Shown: positions 29,362 to 38,474 of the stretch, piece after piece
How the letters are laid out: each line of letters opens with the position of its first letter
Numbering within the stretch: position 1 is the first letter of the stretch
Assembly (NCBI RefSeq): GCF_014196535.1
Contig: NZ_JACIDU010000010.1
Span: forward strand, 62,001 to 126,000
Direction of reading: 5' to 3'
Length of the DNA: 64,000 nt
Source of the DNA: Allorhizobium borbori
GTDB taxonomy: Bacteria > Pseudomonadota > Alphaproteobacteria > Rhizobiales > Rhizobiaceae
Position numbers and translations under genes: made by a program
The notes under the pieces: generated by a model
Told to the model about the DNA's origin: nothing
Database searches by the model: none
Seen by the model: only the letters and a program-made list of their open reading frames with translations

Positions 29362-31233
29362 ATGGCTAATGTCGCCACCGCTGGGGCAGCCCCGGCGCGC
29401 ATGACCCGTGAGGAACGCAAGGTTATCTTCGCGTCCTCGCTCGGTACCGTCTTCGAATGGTACGACTTCTACCTCTACGGTTCACTCGCTCTCTACATCG
29501 GTTCGCACTTCTTCTCGCAGTATCCGGAAGCGACCCGTAACATCTTTACCCTGCTCGCCTTCGCGGCAGGCTTCCTGGTGCGCCCGTTCGGCGCTCTGGT
29601 ATTCGGTCGTCTGGGCGACCTCGTCGGCCGCAAGTACACCTTCCTCGTCACCATCGTGATCATGGGCGCCTCGACCTTCCTCGTGGGTCTTCTGCCCGGT
29701 TCGCAGACCATCGGCATTCTCGCACCGACCATCCTGATCATCCTGCGCATGCTTCAGGGTCTGGCGCTCGGCGGTGAATATGGCGGTGCCGCCACCTACG
29801 TGGCCGAGCACGCTCCGGACAACCGTCGCGGCTTCTACACTGCCTGGATCCAGACGACTGCAACGCTCGGCCTGTTCCTGTCGCTGCTCGTCATTCTCGG
29901 CATTCAGACGGCGATGGGCCCGGTTGCCTTTGCCGATTGGGGCTGGCGCATTCCGTTCCTCGTCTCCGTTCTTCTGCTCGGTGTTTCCGTTCTCATCCGT
30001 ATGACGATGAGCGAATCGCCGGCCTTCAAGAAGATGAAGGAAGAGGGCAAGCAGTCGAAGGCTCCGATTTCGGAAGCTTTCGGTCAGTGGAAGAATGCCA
30101 AGATCGCCCTTCTCGCCCTGTTCGGCGCCGCTGCCGGTCAGGCCGTGGTCTGGTACACCGGTCAGTTCTACGTTCTGTTCTTCCTTCAGAACGTTCTGAA
30201 GATCCCGGCCCAGGACGCCAACATTGCTGTTGCCGTCTCGCTCGCACTCGGCACCGGCTTCTTCCTGTTCTTCGGTTGGCTGTCGGACAAGATCGGCCGC
30301 AAGCCTGTCATCCTGGCTGGCCTGCTGCTCGCCACGCTGACCTACTTCCCGCTGTTCAAGGCTCTGACCTGGACGGCAAACCCGGCTCTCGCCCAGGCCC
30401 AGGAAACCATCCGCGCCACTGTGACCGCAGACCCGAAGGATTGTAACTTCCAGTTCAACCCGACCGGTACTGCCAAGTTCACGACCTCGTGCGACGTTGC
30501 CACGGCGTTCCTCACCAAGAACTCGGTTCCCTATGATGTCGTCCCGGGCCAGGCTGGTCAGGTCGCCTCCATCAAGATCGGCGAATCGATGATCCCGGGC
30601 TATGCGGCAACCGATGCAGATGCAAAGGCCAAGGCTGCAGCATTCGAAAAGGGCGTCAACCTTGCCCTGCAGACCAACGGTTACCCGCTGAAGCGCGGCG
30701 AAATCAAGGTTCCGGAAACCCGCCTGGATGCCTTCATTGCAGCCAACCCGGAACTGAACCTTGATGCGACCGCTATCCGCGCCGGTGAAAAGTCCATCGT
30801 TACGACGGAAGAGCTCATCGAAGCCAAGCTGCTGACGGCCGAACAGGCTGCTGGTCAGACCTCGATGTCGGTCTACACGATCAAGGGTGCAGGCGCCTTC
30901 GCCATGTTTGCCGATCACGCCGCCATCAAGTGGGTTCCCATGATCGGCATTCTGCTCATCCTCGTCATCTACGTGACGATGGTGTACGGCCCGATCGCTG
31001 CCCTGCTGGTTGAAATGTTCCCGACCCGCATCCGCTACACCGGCATGTCTCTGCCCTACCATATCGGTAACGGCTGGTTTGGTGGTCTTCTCCCGGCAAC
31101 GGCCTTCGCAATGAGCGCCGCCAAGGGTGATATCTACTACGGTCTCTGGTATCCGATCATCATTGCCGGCTTTACCTTCCTTGTCGGTCTGATCTTCCTC
31201 AAGGAAACCAAGGGCAAGGACATCTCGCAGTAA
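29362..31233 (+). CDS. MHS-family MFS transporter with a large periplasmic insertion
   Basis: A 623-residue secondary transporter of the metabolite:H+ symporter (ShiA/KgtP/ProP-like) type. Motifs are GTVFEWYDFYLYG at TM1, GRLGDLVGRKYT between TM2 and TM3, RMLQGLALGGEYGGA at TM4 and DKIGRKPVI between TM8 and TM9. Normal MHS proteins are about 430-550 residues; the extra length is a soluble stretch at about residues 338-520 between TM9 and TM10, predicted periplasmic, with two Cys (near CNFQF and SCDVA). The frame is open from 29275, but ATG 29362 follows GGAGGA. Substrate is unknown. Confidence 0.88.
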   Translation: MANVATAGAAPARMTREERKVIFASSLGTVFEWYDFYLYGSLALYIGSHFFSQYPEATRNIFTLLAFAAGFLVRPFGALVFGRLGDLVGRKYTFLVTIVIMGASTFLVGLLPGSQTIGILAPTILIILRMLQGLALGGEYGGAATYVAEHAPDNRRGFYTAWIQTTATLGLFLSLLVILGIQTAMGPVAFADWGWRIPFLVSVLLLGVSVLIRMTMSESPAFKKMKEEGKQSKAPISEAFGQWKNAKIALLALFGAAAGQAVVWYTGQFYVLFFLQNVLKIPAQDANIAVAVSLALGTGFFLFFGWLSDKIGRKPVILAGLLLATLTYFPLFKALTWTANPALAQAQETIRATVTADPKDCNFQFNPTGTAKFTTSCDVATAFLTKNSVPYDVVPGQAGQVASIKIGESMIPGYAATDADAKAKAAAFEKGVNLALQTNGYPLKRGEIKVPETRLDAFIAANPELNLDATAIRAGEKSIVTTEELIEAKLLTAEQAAGQTSMSVYTIKGAGAFAMFADHAAIKWVPMIGILLILVIYVTMVYGPIAALLVEMFPTRIRYTGMSLPYHIGNGWFGGLLPATAFAMSAAKGDIYYGLWYPIIIAGFTFLVGLIFLKETKGKDISQ

Positions 31234-31263
31234 TCGTCGCTTCAAAAGGACGAATGAAAAACG

Positions 31264-31293
31264 GCCCGGCGCTTCCTAAAGCGCCGGGCTTTT
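31264..31293. terminator. Terminator between MHS transporter and PAP2 phosphatase
   Basis: A GC-rich hairpin with arms GCCCGGCGCTT and AAGCGCCGGGC, followed by TTTTTATT, lies 30 bases after the transporter stop and 15 bases before the convergent PAP2 gene. Confidence 0.8.
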
Positions 31294-31307
31294 TATTGGG
31301 AAAGACG

Positions 31308-31961
31308 TTAGCGTGAAAAAACAAGGCCACGACGGGCGGCGAGGCGGGCCAATACAAACGCTGATCCAAGCCCGACCAGAAGGCCGGCGATGACGTCGCT
31401 CGGGTAGTGTACGCCGAGCAGGATGCGGCTCATGGCGAACCAGAGCGCCAGCACCAGAAAGACCAGGCGGTATTTCGGGAAGCAGAAGGCGAGAGCGGCG
31501 AAGAGCGCGCCGGCGTGGGTGGCGTGCCCCGAGGGAAAGCTGACATAATCGAAAGCGCCGTCCAGAGCCTTGCGGCCGAACAGACCGTGTTCGGCGAACA
31601 CGGTAGGGCGGGCACGCCCGATCAGCGGCTTGAGCACGTGGGTAATGCCGCTTGCCATCATAACGGATGCCATCGTGTAGAGGCCCTTGCCAGCCGTGGC
31701 CATGGCATGAAGCGTCAACGCCACCCCCGTGAAGAGCGCCAGCGTGCTCATCACGGGTATGAGCATCACGAAATCACTGGTGAGGGCGGCAAAGGTTACC
31801 AGCACGTCCGGCCAGTGATTTTCCATACGGACGGACCGTTCGTCGAGGAAGAGGAATGCCAGGGCCGGCAGAGGCACCAAGGCAAGTCCGAGCAACGGGT
31901 TCCAGCGCGGCGAGGTCAATAATGGCTGCACCGTCGGTTTCCGGCTTTTCGGTTCACTCAT
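31308..31961 (-). CDS. PAP2-family membrane phosphatase
   Basis: A 217-residue membrane protein of the PAP2 superfamily. Three phosphatase motifs are visible: KPLIGRARP (C1), FPSGHATHAG (C2, with catalytic His) and SRILLGVHYPSDV (C3). Five to six hydrophobic segments are present. Substrates of relatives are lipid or isoprenoid pyrophosphates. The frame opens at 32255, but ATG 31961 follows AGAGGA at good spacing (MSEPKSRKPTV). Confidence 0.88.
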   Translation of the reverse strand: MSEPKSRKPTVQPLLTSPRWNPLLGLALVPLPALAFLFLDERSVRMENHWPDVLVTFAALTSDFVMLIPVMSTLALFTGVALTLHAMATAGKGLYTMASVMMASGITHVLKPLIGRARPTVFAEHGLFGRKALDGAFDYVSFPSGHATHAGALFAALAFCFPKYRLVFLVLALWFAMSRILLGVHYPSDVIAGLLVGLGSAFVLARLAARRGLVFSR

Positions 31962-32046
31962 GGGGTCCTCTGGGGTCATCGTCTTTTGGTTAAGGTCCGG
32001 TCCTACATAGTCGTCCCGGCATCGTTTCAAACCCCGTAACGAGAAA

Positions 32047-32073
32047 AACCCGCCGGCGGTACCGCCAGCGGGT
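32047..32073 (-). terminator. Terminator after leuB
   Basis: An inverted repeat with arms AACCCGC and GCGGGTT, and a further inner pair GGCGGT/ACCGCC, lies just after the leuB stop on the minus strand. Confidence 0.65.
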
Positions 32074-32103
32074 TTCAACTTGTCGTGCGTCAGGCGATTC
32101 GGG

Positions 32104-33216
32104 TCAGGCCGACAGGGCCTTGAACTCGGCGAGAATGGTGTCGCCCATCTCCGTGGTGCCGACCTTGCGGCAACCGGGCGCCATGATGTCGCCGGTGCGG
32201 ATGCCCTTTTCGAGCACGTTGGCGATGGCCTGTTCCAGCCTGTCGGCTTCGGCAACCATGTTGAACGAATAGCGCAGGCACATGGCGAAGGAGGCGATCA
32301 TGGCGATCGGGTTGGCAATGCCTTCTCCCGCAATGTCCGGGGCCGAGCCGTGGACCGGCTCGTACATGGCCTTACGCTTGCCGGTAACCGGGTCCGGAGC
32401 GCCGAGCGAGGCCGACGGCAGCATGCCGAGCGAACCCGTCAGCATGGCGGCGATATCCGAAAGCATGTCGCCGAACAGGTTATCGGTCACGATGACGTCG
32501 AACTGCTTCGGCTGGCGAACGAGCTGCATGCCGCCGGCATCGGCCAGCATGTGGGAGAGCTGCACGTCTGCGTAGCGGTCCTTGTGGGTGGCGGTGACCA
32601 CTTCGTTCCACAGCACACCCGACTTCATGACGTTGCGCTTTTCCATCGAGCAGACAGCGTTCCTGCGAGTGCGGGCCAGCTCGAAGGCCACGGCGGCAAT
32701 ACGCTCGATCTCGAAGGTGTCATAGACCTGTGTATCGACGGCGCGTTTCTGGCCGTTGCCGAGATCGGTGATCTGCTTCGGTTCACCGAAATAGACGCCG
32801 CCGGTCAGTTCGCGCACGATCAGGATATCGAGGCCCTGAACGAGTTCCGGCTTCAGCGAGGATGCATCGGCCAGCGCCGGGTAGCAGATCGCCGGGCGCA
32901 GGTTGGCGAAGAGGGCCAGATCCTTGCGCAGACGCAGCAGGCCGGCTTCCGGTCGCACGTCATAGGGAACGTTGTCCCACTTCGGGCCGCCGACGGCACC
33001 GAACAGAACGGCGTCAGCCGCGAGGGCCTTCTTCATGTCGCCTTCGGAAATCGCGACGCCGTGGGCGTCATAGGCGCTGCCGCCGACGAGGCCTTCGTCG
33101 GTCACGAAGCCGGCGCCCTGGGCTTCGTTCATCCAGGCAATGATCTTGCGGACTTCCGCCATCGTCTCGGTGCCGATGCCATCGCCGGGAAGCAGGAAAA
33201 GGGAACGGGTGGTCAT
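32104..33216 (-). CDS. leuB: 3-isopropylmalate dehydrogenase LeuB
   Basis: A 370-residue NAD-dependent enzyme that oxidises and decarboxylates 3-isopropylmalate in leucine synthesis. Motifs include [12 protein letters not shown] at the start, [10 protein letters not shown] and the active-site region around TGGVYFGEP. The Mg-binding Asp residues are in [15 protein letters not shown], followed by the HGSAPDIAG motif. GAGGAGG lies eight bases upstream of ATG 33216. leuD is 800 bases away beyond the pseudoazurin gene, so the pathway genes are close but not one operon. Confidence 0.95.
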   Translation of the reverse strand: MTTRSLFLLPGDGIGTETMAEVRKIIAWMNEAQGAGFVTDEGLVGGSAYDAHGVAISEGDMKKALAADAVLFGAVGGPKWDNVPYDVRPEAGLLRLRKDLALFANLRPAICYPALADASSLKPELVQGLDILIVRELTGGVYFGEPKQITDLGNGQKRAVDTQVYDTFEIERIAAVAFELARTRRNAVCSMEKRNVMKSGVLWNEVVTATHKDRYADVQLSHMLADAGGMQLVRQPKQFDVIVTDNLFGDMLSDIAAMLTGSLGMLPSASLGAPDPVTGKRKAMYEPVHGSAPDIAGEGIANPIAMIASFAMCLRYSFNMVAEADRLEQAIANVLEKGIRTGDIMAPGCRKVGTTEMGDTILAEFKALSA

Positions 33217-33445
33217 GGATAAGCCTCCTCAGGGGTTTGGGCGGTTTTTAGTCCCCGCCCGCGGCGAATACAAGGACTTCTCGCGCCCGAACGGTACGGG
33301 AAAGGCCGGTTTTCGTGTCTTTTAGAACGGTTTCAGTCCTGTGGCGTAATGTCATCTTTTAGGGGCCGTGGTATTACGCTCTAAGCGTTGATGAAGCAGC
33401 CGGCAGAAGGGCAAGTTCGCGCCGGGTGTCAAAATGGAGACAACG

Positions 33446-33901
33446 ATGATGAACGTATTTGCGAAGCCGCTTGCGGCTGCGATTCTTCTTGCGATGGCTG
33501 CTGCTCCGGCAATGGCGGCTGATCATGAAATCAAGATGCTCAACAAGGGTTCCGACGGTGAAGCCATGGTCTTCGAACCGTCCTTCCTGCGCGTTGCCGT
33601 GGGCGACACCGTCACCTTCGTTCCGACGGACAAGGGCCATCAGGTCGATGCCGTCAAGGAAGGTCTTCCAGATGGCGCCGAAGAGTTCAAAGGCAAGCTC
33701 AACGAGAAGGTCACCGTGACGCTGTCCGTCGCCGGTGCCTATCCGGTCAAGTGCATCCCGCATCTCGGTCTCGGCATGGTCGGCCTAATCGTTGCCGGTG
33801 ATGGCGTTCCCGCCAATCTCGACAAGGTCAAGGCCATCAAGTTCCCGAAGAAGTCGCAGGACCGCTTCGTGGCTGACATCGCCAAGGCCGAAGCGCCCTG
33901 A
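33446..33901 (+). CDS. Pseudoazurin (periplasmic blue copper protein)
   Basis: A 151-residue type-1 copper protein with a Sec signal peptide ending AMA-AD about residue 24 (mature ~127). Copper ligands are visible: a His in DKGHQVDA, and Cys, His and Met in the [13 protein letters not shown] loop. It shuttles electrons in the periplasm, often to nitrite or N2O reductase or to oxidative enzymes. Three ATGs are close (33434, 33446, 33449); GGAGA upstream favours 33446 or 33449. No denitrification gene is in this window, so its partner is not known here. A terminator follows. Confidence 0.9.
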   Translation: MMNVFAKPLAAAILLAMAAAPAMAADHEIKMLNKGSDGEAMVFEPSFLRVAVGDTVTFVPTDKGHQVDAVKEGLPDGAEEFKGKLNEKVTVTLSVAGAYPVKCIPHLGLGMVGLIVAGDGVPANLDKVKAIKFPKKSQDRFVADIAKAEAP

Positions 33902-33949
33902 TCGATGACGGGGGCTGCGCCAGGTGGCCCTCTCCATCCCCGTGGCATG

Positions 33950-33987
33950 AAAAAGCCAGCCGTCCTTTCGGGCGGCTGGCTTTTTTT
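33950..33987. terminator. Terminator between pseudoazurin and leuD
   Basis: An A-run, arms AGCCAGCCG and CGGCTGGCT around a 10-base loop, and a seven-T tail, sitting between the convergent genes. Confidence 0.85.
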
Positions 33988-34007
33988 GATGGGTATCCTG
34001 CCGGAAA

Positions 34008-34613
34008 TCAGGCCCAGGGCTGAGCCGTTTCGCGGGCCTTTTCGAAGCTCTGGATCGATCCGGCCTTTTCCAGCGTCAGGCCGATATCGTCGAGGCCGTT
34101 CAGCAGGCAGTGGCGACGGAAGGCATCGATCTCGAACTTGATCGATCCGCCGTCCGGGCCAGTGATTTCCTGGTTTTCTAAATCGACCGTCACGATGGCG
34201 TTGGAGCCGCGCGAGGCGTCGTCCATCAGCTTGTCGAGATCTTCCGGGCTGACGATGATCGGCAGAATGCCGTTCTTGAAACAGTTGTTGTAAAAGATGT
34301 CGGCGAAACTGGTGGAGATCACGCAGCGGATCCCGAAGTCGAGAAGCGCCCAGGGCGCATGTTCACGCGAGGAACCGCAGCCGAAATTGTCGCCGGCGAC
34401 AAGAATCTTGGCGCCTTCATAGGCCGGCTTGTTCAGGATGAAATCCGGGTTCGGCGAGCCGTCGTCCAGATAGCGGGCTTCTGCGAAGAGGCCCTTGCCG
34501 AGACCCGTGCGCTTGATCGTCTTCAGGTAATCCTTCGGAATGATCATATCGGTGTCGATGTTGACGACAGGCATCGGGGCGGCGACGCCGGTGAGCTTGA
34601 CGAACTTGTCCAT
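34008..34613 (-). CDS. leuD: 3-isopropylmalate dehydratase small subunit LeuD
   Basis: A 201-residue small subunit that pairs with LeuC to isomerise isopropylmalate. Markers are [31 protein letters not shown] and the [13 protein letters not shown] motif. ATG at 34613 follows GGAGG at five bases; an in-frame TTG at 34625 is rejected. leuC is not in this window. Confidence 0.94.
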   Translation of the reverse strand: MDKFVKLTGVAAPMPVVNIDTDMIIPKDYLKTIKRTGLGKGLFAEARYLDDGSPNPDFILNKPAYEGAKILVAGDNFGCGSSREHAPWALLDFGIRCVISTSFADIFYNNCFKNGILPIIVSPEDLDKLMDDASRGSNAIVTVDLENQEITGPDGGSIKFEIDAFRRHCLLNGLDDIGLTLEKAGSIQSFEKARETAQPWA

Positions 34614-34850
34614 CCAATCCTCCAAGGGCGCTTGCGGTCTCGGGTCTCAAGTCGCTATGCGCGCCGTCTCTAAATCCGGTTTTCGCGGGCGCGTTCGCCG
34701 GGCAGGTTCCACTCCGGCATCGCTTCTCAGCACAAGGCCCGCGATTTACTCCGCACATAGTGCAAAATCGCGGGTTTGAGAAGCCGAATGTCAGCGCAAA
34801 CGGTACGATCCTGCGTCAGGATCGCCGTTTCGCGGGTGATTTTTGCAATC

Positions 34851-35081
34851 TTACTGGTCGATGATCGTGCCGCGACCGTCGTTCCAGATCCGCATCTCCT
34901 CAGCCTTGCGAGCCTTGGCATAGACGGGGGCGCGCTTCGGCGCGGGCATCAGCATGCGGGCGATCAACGTCACCGCTGCGAGACCGGCCACCAAAGCCAG
35001 GAACGAAGCCGTCAAAAGCACGGTGCCGGCAATGACGGCAACACTCAGAAGGCCCAGAAAGAGGGAACGGATATTGTTCAT
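34851..35081 (-). CDS. Small membrane protein, unknown function
   Basis: A 76-residue protein with one strongly hydrophobic segment at about residues 5-40 (LFLGLLSVAVIAGTVLL then ALVAGLAAVTLIARML), followed by a charged C-terminal tail (PKRAPVYAKARKAEEMRIWNDGRG). ATG at 35081 is supported by AAAGGA nine bases upstream. I do not recognise a family. It is on the minus strand, divergent from the CitE-like gene. Confidence 0.65.
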   Translation of the reverse strand: MNNIRSLFLGLLSVAVIAGTVLLTASFLALVAGLAAVTLIARMLMPAPKRAPVYAKARKAEEMRIWNDGRGTIIDQ

Positions 35082-35236
35082 GAGTCGTGATCCTTTCACG
35101 ATGAATAATGTGGTCCCGCCTTCCCCCGACTGCAAGGACGAATCTTGGATATTGCGCGAATCCGGCAAATTTAGGCGCGTTGCATGCCATTTCGTATGGC
35201 TTGCGCCGGTTCGGAAACCTTGGCAGAACGGGTGGC

Positions 35237-36139
35237 ATGACAGATAGAACCGTTTCCCGCCCCGTCCGCCTGCGCCGCTCGCTTCTCAGCGTGCCCGCCA
35301 TCAACCCGCGTGCGCTCGAAAAGGCACGCTCGCTGGCCGCCGATGGCGTGATCTTCGACCTTGAGGATTCCGTGGCGCCGGAAAAGAAGCAGGAGGCCCG
35401 CGAGAACCTCGTCCGTTTCTTCGATGAAGGCAGGCTTGAGGGGCGGGAGAATATCATCCGCATCAATGCGCTTTCGAGTGAATTCGGTGCGCTCGACATG
35501 GAAACCGTCATCCGGCTCGCGCCCGATGCGGTGCTGATTCCGAAGGTCGATGAGCCGGAGGACGTGGCGACGGTGGCCGATCTACTGGACGAGGCCGGCG
35601 TGACGCCCTCGGTCGAGGTCTGGGCGATGATGGAAACGCCGCGTGGTGTGCTGAACGCGGCGGCGATCGCCCGCAGCGGCCGCACGGATGGCGCCCGTCT
35701 CGGTGCCTTCGTCGTCGGTCTCAACGATCTGCGCAAGGATACCGGCATACCGATGGAACCGGGGCGCACCTATCTCGTGCCCTGGCTGATGCAGGTGGTG
35801 TTGGCCGCGCGCGCCTATGGCGTCGAGGTGATCGACAGCGTCTGCAACGATTTCCGCGATCTGGAAGTCTTTGCGGCGGAATGCCGGCAGGGGCGTTCCA
35901 TGGGCTATGACGGCAAGATGCTGATCCACCCGGCGCAGATCGAGGCGGCCAACCGCTTCTTTGCCCCTGATCCGGCGGAAGCCGCGGAAGCGGAAGCCAT
36001 CATCGCCGCTTTTGCCGATCCGGCGGCGGCGGGTTTAAACGTACTGAACGTCAACGGTCGCATGATCGAGCGTCTGCATGTGGCGGAGGCCGAACGGCTG
36101 GCCACCAGGGCACGGCTTGCGGCCCAGCGGGAGAATTGA
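35237..36139 (+). CDS. HpcH/HpaI-family CoA-ester lyase (CitE-like)
   Basis: A 300-residue TIM-barrel protein related to citrate lyase beta subunit and malyl-CoA lyases. Features: RRSLLSVPAINPRALEKA, the metal-binding VIFDLEDSVAP, RINAL, IPKVDEPEDV, VWAMMETPRGV and GYDGKMLIHPAQI. The chemistry is expected to be C-C cleavage or formation on a CoA thioester. No citrate lyase alpha or gamma subunits are nearby, so this is a stand-alone lyase of unknown substrate. Start ATG 35237 is chosen over an open extension to 35108. A DUF1737 gene follows directly. Confidence 0.87.
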   Translation: MTDRTVSRPVRLRRSLLSVPAINPRALEKARSLAADGVIFDLEDSVAPEKKQEARENLVRFFDEGRLEGRENIIRINALSSEFGALDMETVIRLAPDAVLIPKVDEPEDVATVADLLDEAGVTPSVEVWAMMETPRGVLNAAAIARSGRTDGARLGAFVVGLNDLRKDTGIPMEPGRTYLVPWLMQVVLAARAYGVEVIDSVCNDFRDLEVFAAECRQGRSMGYDGKMLIHPAQIEAANRFFAPDPAEAAEAEAIIAAFADPAAAGLNVLNVNGRMIERLHVAEAERLATRARLAAQREN

Positions 36140-36140
36140 A

Positions 36141-36347
36141 ATGAAGCTTTACCGTTTCCTCACCGGTCCCGACGATGCCAGCTTCTGCCACAAGATTACG
36201 GCGGCGCTGAACAAGGGGTGGGAACTTTCGGGGTCGCCCACCTATGCCTTCAATGCCGCCACCGGCACGATGCAATGCGGCCAGGCGGTGACGAAAGAGG
36301 TGGAAGGCAAGGACTATTCACCGGACATCAAGCTCGGCGAACAGTAA
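36141..36347 (+). CDS. DUF1737-domain small protein
   Basis: A 68-residue protein matching DUF1737: MKLYRFLTGPDD, KITAALNKGWELSGSPTYAFN. The ATG lies one base after the TGA of the CitE-like gene, so the two are probably translationally coupled. Function of the family is unknown; short basic-acidic soluble protein with two Cys. Confidence 0.8.
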   Translation: MKLYRFLTGPDDASFCHKITAALNKGWELSGSPTYAFNAATGTMQCGQAVTKEVEGKDYSPDIKLGEQ

Positions 36348-36356
36348 GCGCTACCA

Positions 36357-36794
36357 TCAGCGCTGCGCCGAGGCCTCGGCGCTTTCCTCGATGCGTTCCA
36401 TGTCATCGTCGGAGAGGCCGAAATGGTGACCGATCTCGTGGATCAGGACGTGGGTGATGATATCGCCCAGCGTTTCCTCGTTTTCGGCCCAGTAGTCGAG
36501 GATCGGGCGGCGATAGAGCGTGATGCGGTTCGGAAGTTCGCCCGTTTCCATGGTGAAACGCTCTGAAATGCCGCGGCCTTCGAAGAGACCCAGCAGATCG
36601 AAGGGCGTTTCCAGCGCCATGTCCTCGAACACGTCGTCGGTCGGAAAATCCGAGATTTCGATCGTCAGATCCGTCGTCAGTGCGCGAAATTCATGCGGCA
36701 GGTTGCCATAGGCATCAATGGCCAACGATTCGAACACGCTGAGCGTCGGCGCGTGGCGATCCCGCCAATCGTCGGTCTGGTCAATGCGGGCCAT
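36357..36794 (-). CDS. Zincin-like metallopeptidase (DUF1025/PF06262 type)
   Basis: A 145-residue single-domain protein with the zinc motif HEIGHHFG (His119, Glu120, His123) near the C-terminus. This small metallopeptidase family is widespread in bacteria and its substrate is not known. ATG at 36794 gives the usual short N-terminus (MARIDQTDDWRDRH); the frame stays open to 37076, which overlaps bfd and looks non-coding. The 262-base gap to bfd holds no supportable gene. Confidence 0.85.
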   Translation of the reverse strand: MARIDQTDDWRDRHAPTLSVFESLAIDAYGNLPHEFRALTTDLTIEISDFPTDDVFEDMALETPFDLLGLFEGRGISERFTMETGELPNRITLYRRPILDYWAENEETLGDIITHVLIHEIGHHFGLSDDDMERIEESAEASAQR

Positions 36795-37056
36795 CTTCAC
36801 TCCGGTCGAGCGGTCCCTGTCCGGGTTGCTCTTTTTCAGTTTGGCCGCTTCGCATGTCGGCGGCTTTCTCAGACGTGCATATAGGGTCTCCCGTCTCAAA
36901 TTTCGAGAGGAATCGGAAAACGAGGCTAACGCACTGGCTTTCTTCCGGTCCATGTCGTGGCGGCTGTTGCGCTGCCGAATCGAATTTTCTTGACAAGGAG
37001 CATCTTCTTTTGCAGAAAGCGGATAGTAAGGTTCAAGTTTGATGGACTGAGTGGAC

Positions 37057-37368
37057 ATGCTGGTTTGTAGCTGCAACTATATCACCGACACGGACATCAA
37101 GGGCGTCATCAATGACCTCCTCGATGAGGACTGTTGGCAGCTCATCGTCCCGGCCAAGGTCTATCACGCCATGGCGAAACGCGGTCGCTGCTGCGGCTGT
37201 TTCCCGACCGTGGTCGATCTGATTATCTCGACCACCGAGGAATATCATCGTCGCCGTCAGTCGACGGAAGCCGATGTTTGTGATTTCATGTCCCGCCTGA
37301 AACAATTCCATGAAGAACGCAGGAGAGCGGACATTGAAAGGCGACAAAAAGGTCATCGAGCGGCTTAA
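37057..37368 (+). CDS. bfd: Bacterioferritin-associated ferredoxin Bfd
   Basis: A 103-residue protein of the BFD-like [2Fe-2S] family. The first pair of cluster cysteines is at 4 and 6 (VCSC), and the second pair is in RCCGC at 45-48. In relatives Bfd donates electrons to bacterioferritin so that stored ferric iron can be released. A GTG at 37051 would add two residues; ATG 37057 is preferred. The gene end overlaps the start of bfr by 35 bases. Confidence 0.9.
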   Translation: MLVCSCNYITDTDIKGVINDLLDEDCWQLIVPAKVYHAMAKRGRCCGCFPTVVDLIISTTEEYHRRRQSTEADVCDFMSRLKQFHEERRRADIERRQKGHRAA

Positions 37369-37831
37369 CGAGGCTCTTTTCCTCGAACTCGGCGCGGTCA
37401 ACCAGTATTGGCTGCATTATCGTCTTCTTGAGGACTGGGGTTACACCAAGCTCGCCAAGAAGGAACGGGCCGAGTCGATCGAAGAGATGCAGCATGCGGA
37501 CAAGCTCGTTTCGCGCATCATCTTCCTTGAAGGTCACCCCAACCTGCAGACGGTTGCGCCGCTGCGCATCGGCCAGAACGTCAAGGAAGTTCTGGAAGCC
37601 GATCTGGCTGGTGAGTACGACGCCCGTGCTTCCTACAAGGAATCGCGCGACATCTGTTATCAGGCTGGCGACTACGTCTCGATGAAGCTGTTCGAACAGC
37701 TTCTGATCGATGAGGAAGGTCATATCGACTTCCTCGAGACGCAGCTCGAGCTTCTGGGCAAGATCGGCGAGGCCAAGTATGGCCAGCTCAACGCCGGTTC
37801 GGCGGACGAAGCCGAAGGCGACGAACACTAA
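37334..37831 (+). CDS. bfr: Bacterioferritin Bfr
   Basis: A 165-residue iron-storage protein. Ferroxidase residues are typical of the family ([50 protein letters not shown]), and the haem-ligand Met is Met52 when counted from the TTG at 37334. This TTG follows CAGGAG at about ten bases and gives [12 protein letters not shown], the standard N-terminus. An ATG at 37310 would add eight residues and lacks a ribosome binding site. Co-transcribed with bfd. Confidence 0.93.
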   Translation: MKGDKKVIERLNEALFLELGAVNQYWLHYRLLEDWGYTKLAKKERAESIEEMQHADKLVSRIIFLEGHPNLQTVAPLRIGQNVKEVLEADLAGEYDARASYKESRDICYQAGDYVSMKLFEQLLIDEEGHIDFLETQLELLGKIGEAKYGQLNAGSADEAEGDEH

Positions 37832-37854
37832 GTTCGTAACGCAGTTTGGAATTC

Positions 37855-37892
37855 AAAGACCGCCCGCGACGATCCGTTGCGGGCGGTCTTTT
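37855..37892. terminator. Terminator between bfr and rppH
   Basis: A 13-base inverted repeat (AAGACCGCCCGC against GCGGGCGGTCTT) ends in TTTT. It lies between convergent genes and can serve both. Confidence 0.85.
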
Positions 37893-37904
37893 CGTGTCGA
37901 TAGG

Positions 37905-38435
37905 TCAACGTCCGGCAAGATGGCTGAATTCGGCAACGACGGCTTCGTAAACCTGGCGCTTGAAAGGAACGATCAGCTCCGGCAGATCGGCCATCGGTTT
38001 CCATTCCCAGGCATCGAATTCCGCCGTATGGCCGCCGGGCGGCGGGTTGATGGCGATTTCGCTTTCGTCGCCTTCGAACCGGTAGGCGAACCAGCGCTGC
38101 GTCTGGCCTCGATATTTGCCGCGCAGGCCAATGCCAATCAGATGGTCCGGCAGATCGTAGTTGATCCAGCGGGGAGCCTCGGCGAGCAATGAAACGCTCT
38201 TCATACCGGTTTCCTCGTAAAGTTCGCGCAGCGAGGCGAGTTCCGGGTCTTCGCCCTCGTCAATGCCACCCTGCGGCATCTGCCAGAGCTGCGGCGAACC
38301 GTCATATTCGGTATTGCCCTCCTTGAGGCGACGCCCGGCCCAGACGAGGCCCTCGGCGTTCAGCACCATGATGCCCACGCAGGGGCGATAGGGCAGGTCT
38401 TCCGCCCGAACCTTGTTCTTCACTTCCTTGCTCAT
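37905..38435 (-). CDS. rppH: RNA pyrophosphohydrolase RppH (Nudix)
   Basis: A 176-residue Nudix hydrolase that removes pyrophosphate from mRNA 5' ends to start decay. The full Nudix box starts [22 protein letters not shown]. Family features around [19 protein letters not shown] and [12 protein letters not shown] are present, and the WxMPQGG motif distinguishes RppH from other Nudix proteins. ATG at 38435. Confidence 0.93.
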   Translation of the reverse strand: MSKEVKNKVRAEDLPYRPCVGIMVLNAEGLVWAGRRLKEGNTEYDGSPQLWQMPQGGIDEGEDPELASLRELYEETGMKSVSLLAEAPRWINYDLPDHLIGIGLRGKYRGQTQRWFAYRFEGDESEIAINPPPGGHTAEFDAWEWKPMADLPELIVPFKRQVYEAVVAEFSHLAGR

Positions 38436-38474
38436 GGCAAACCTTCGATAGGGGAATCGTTCGGAAACTTTATA

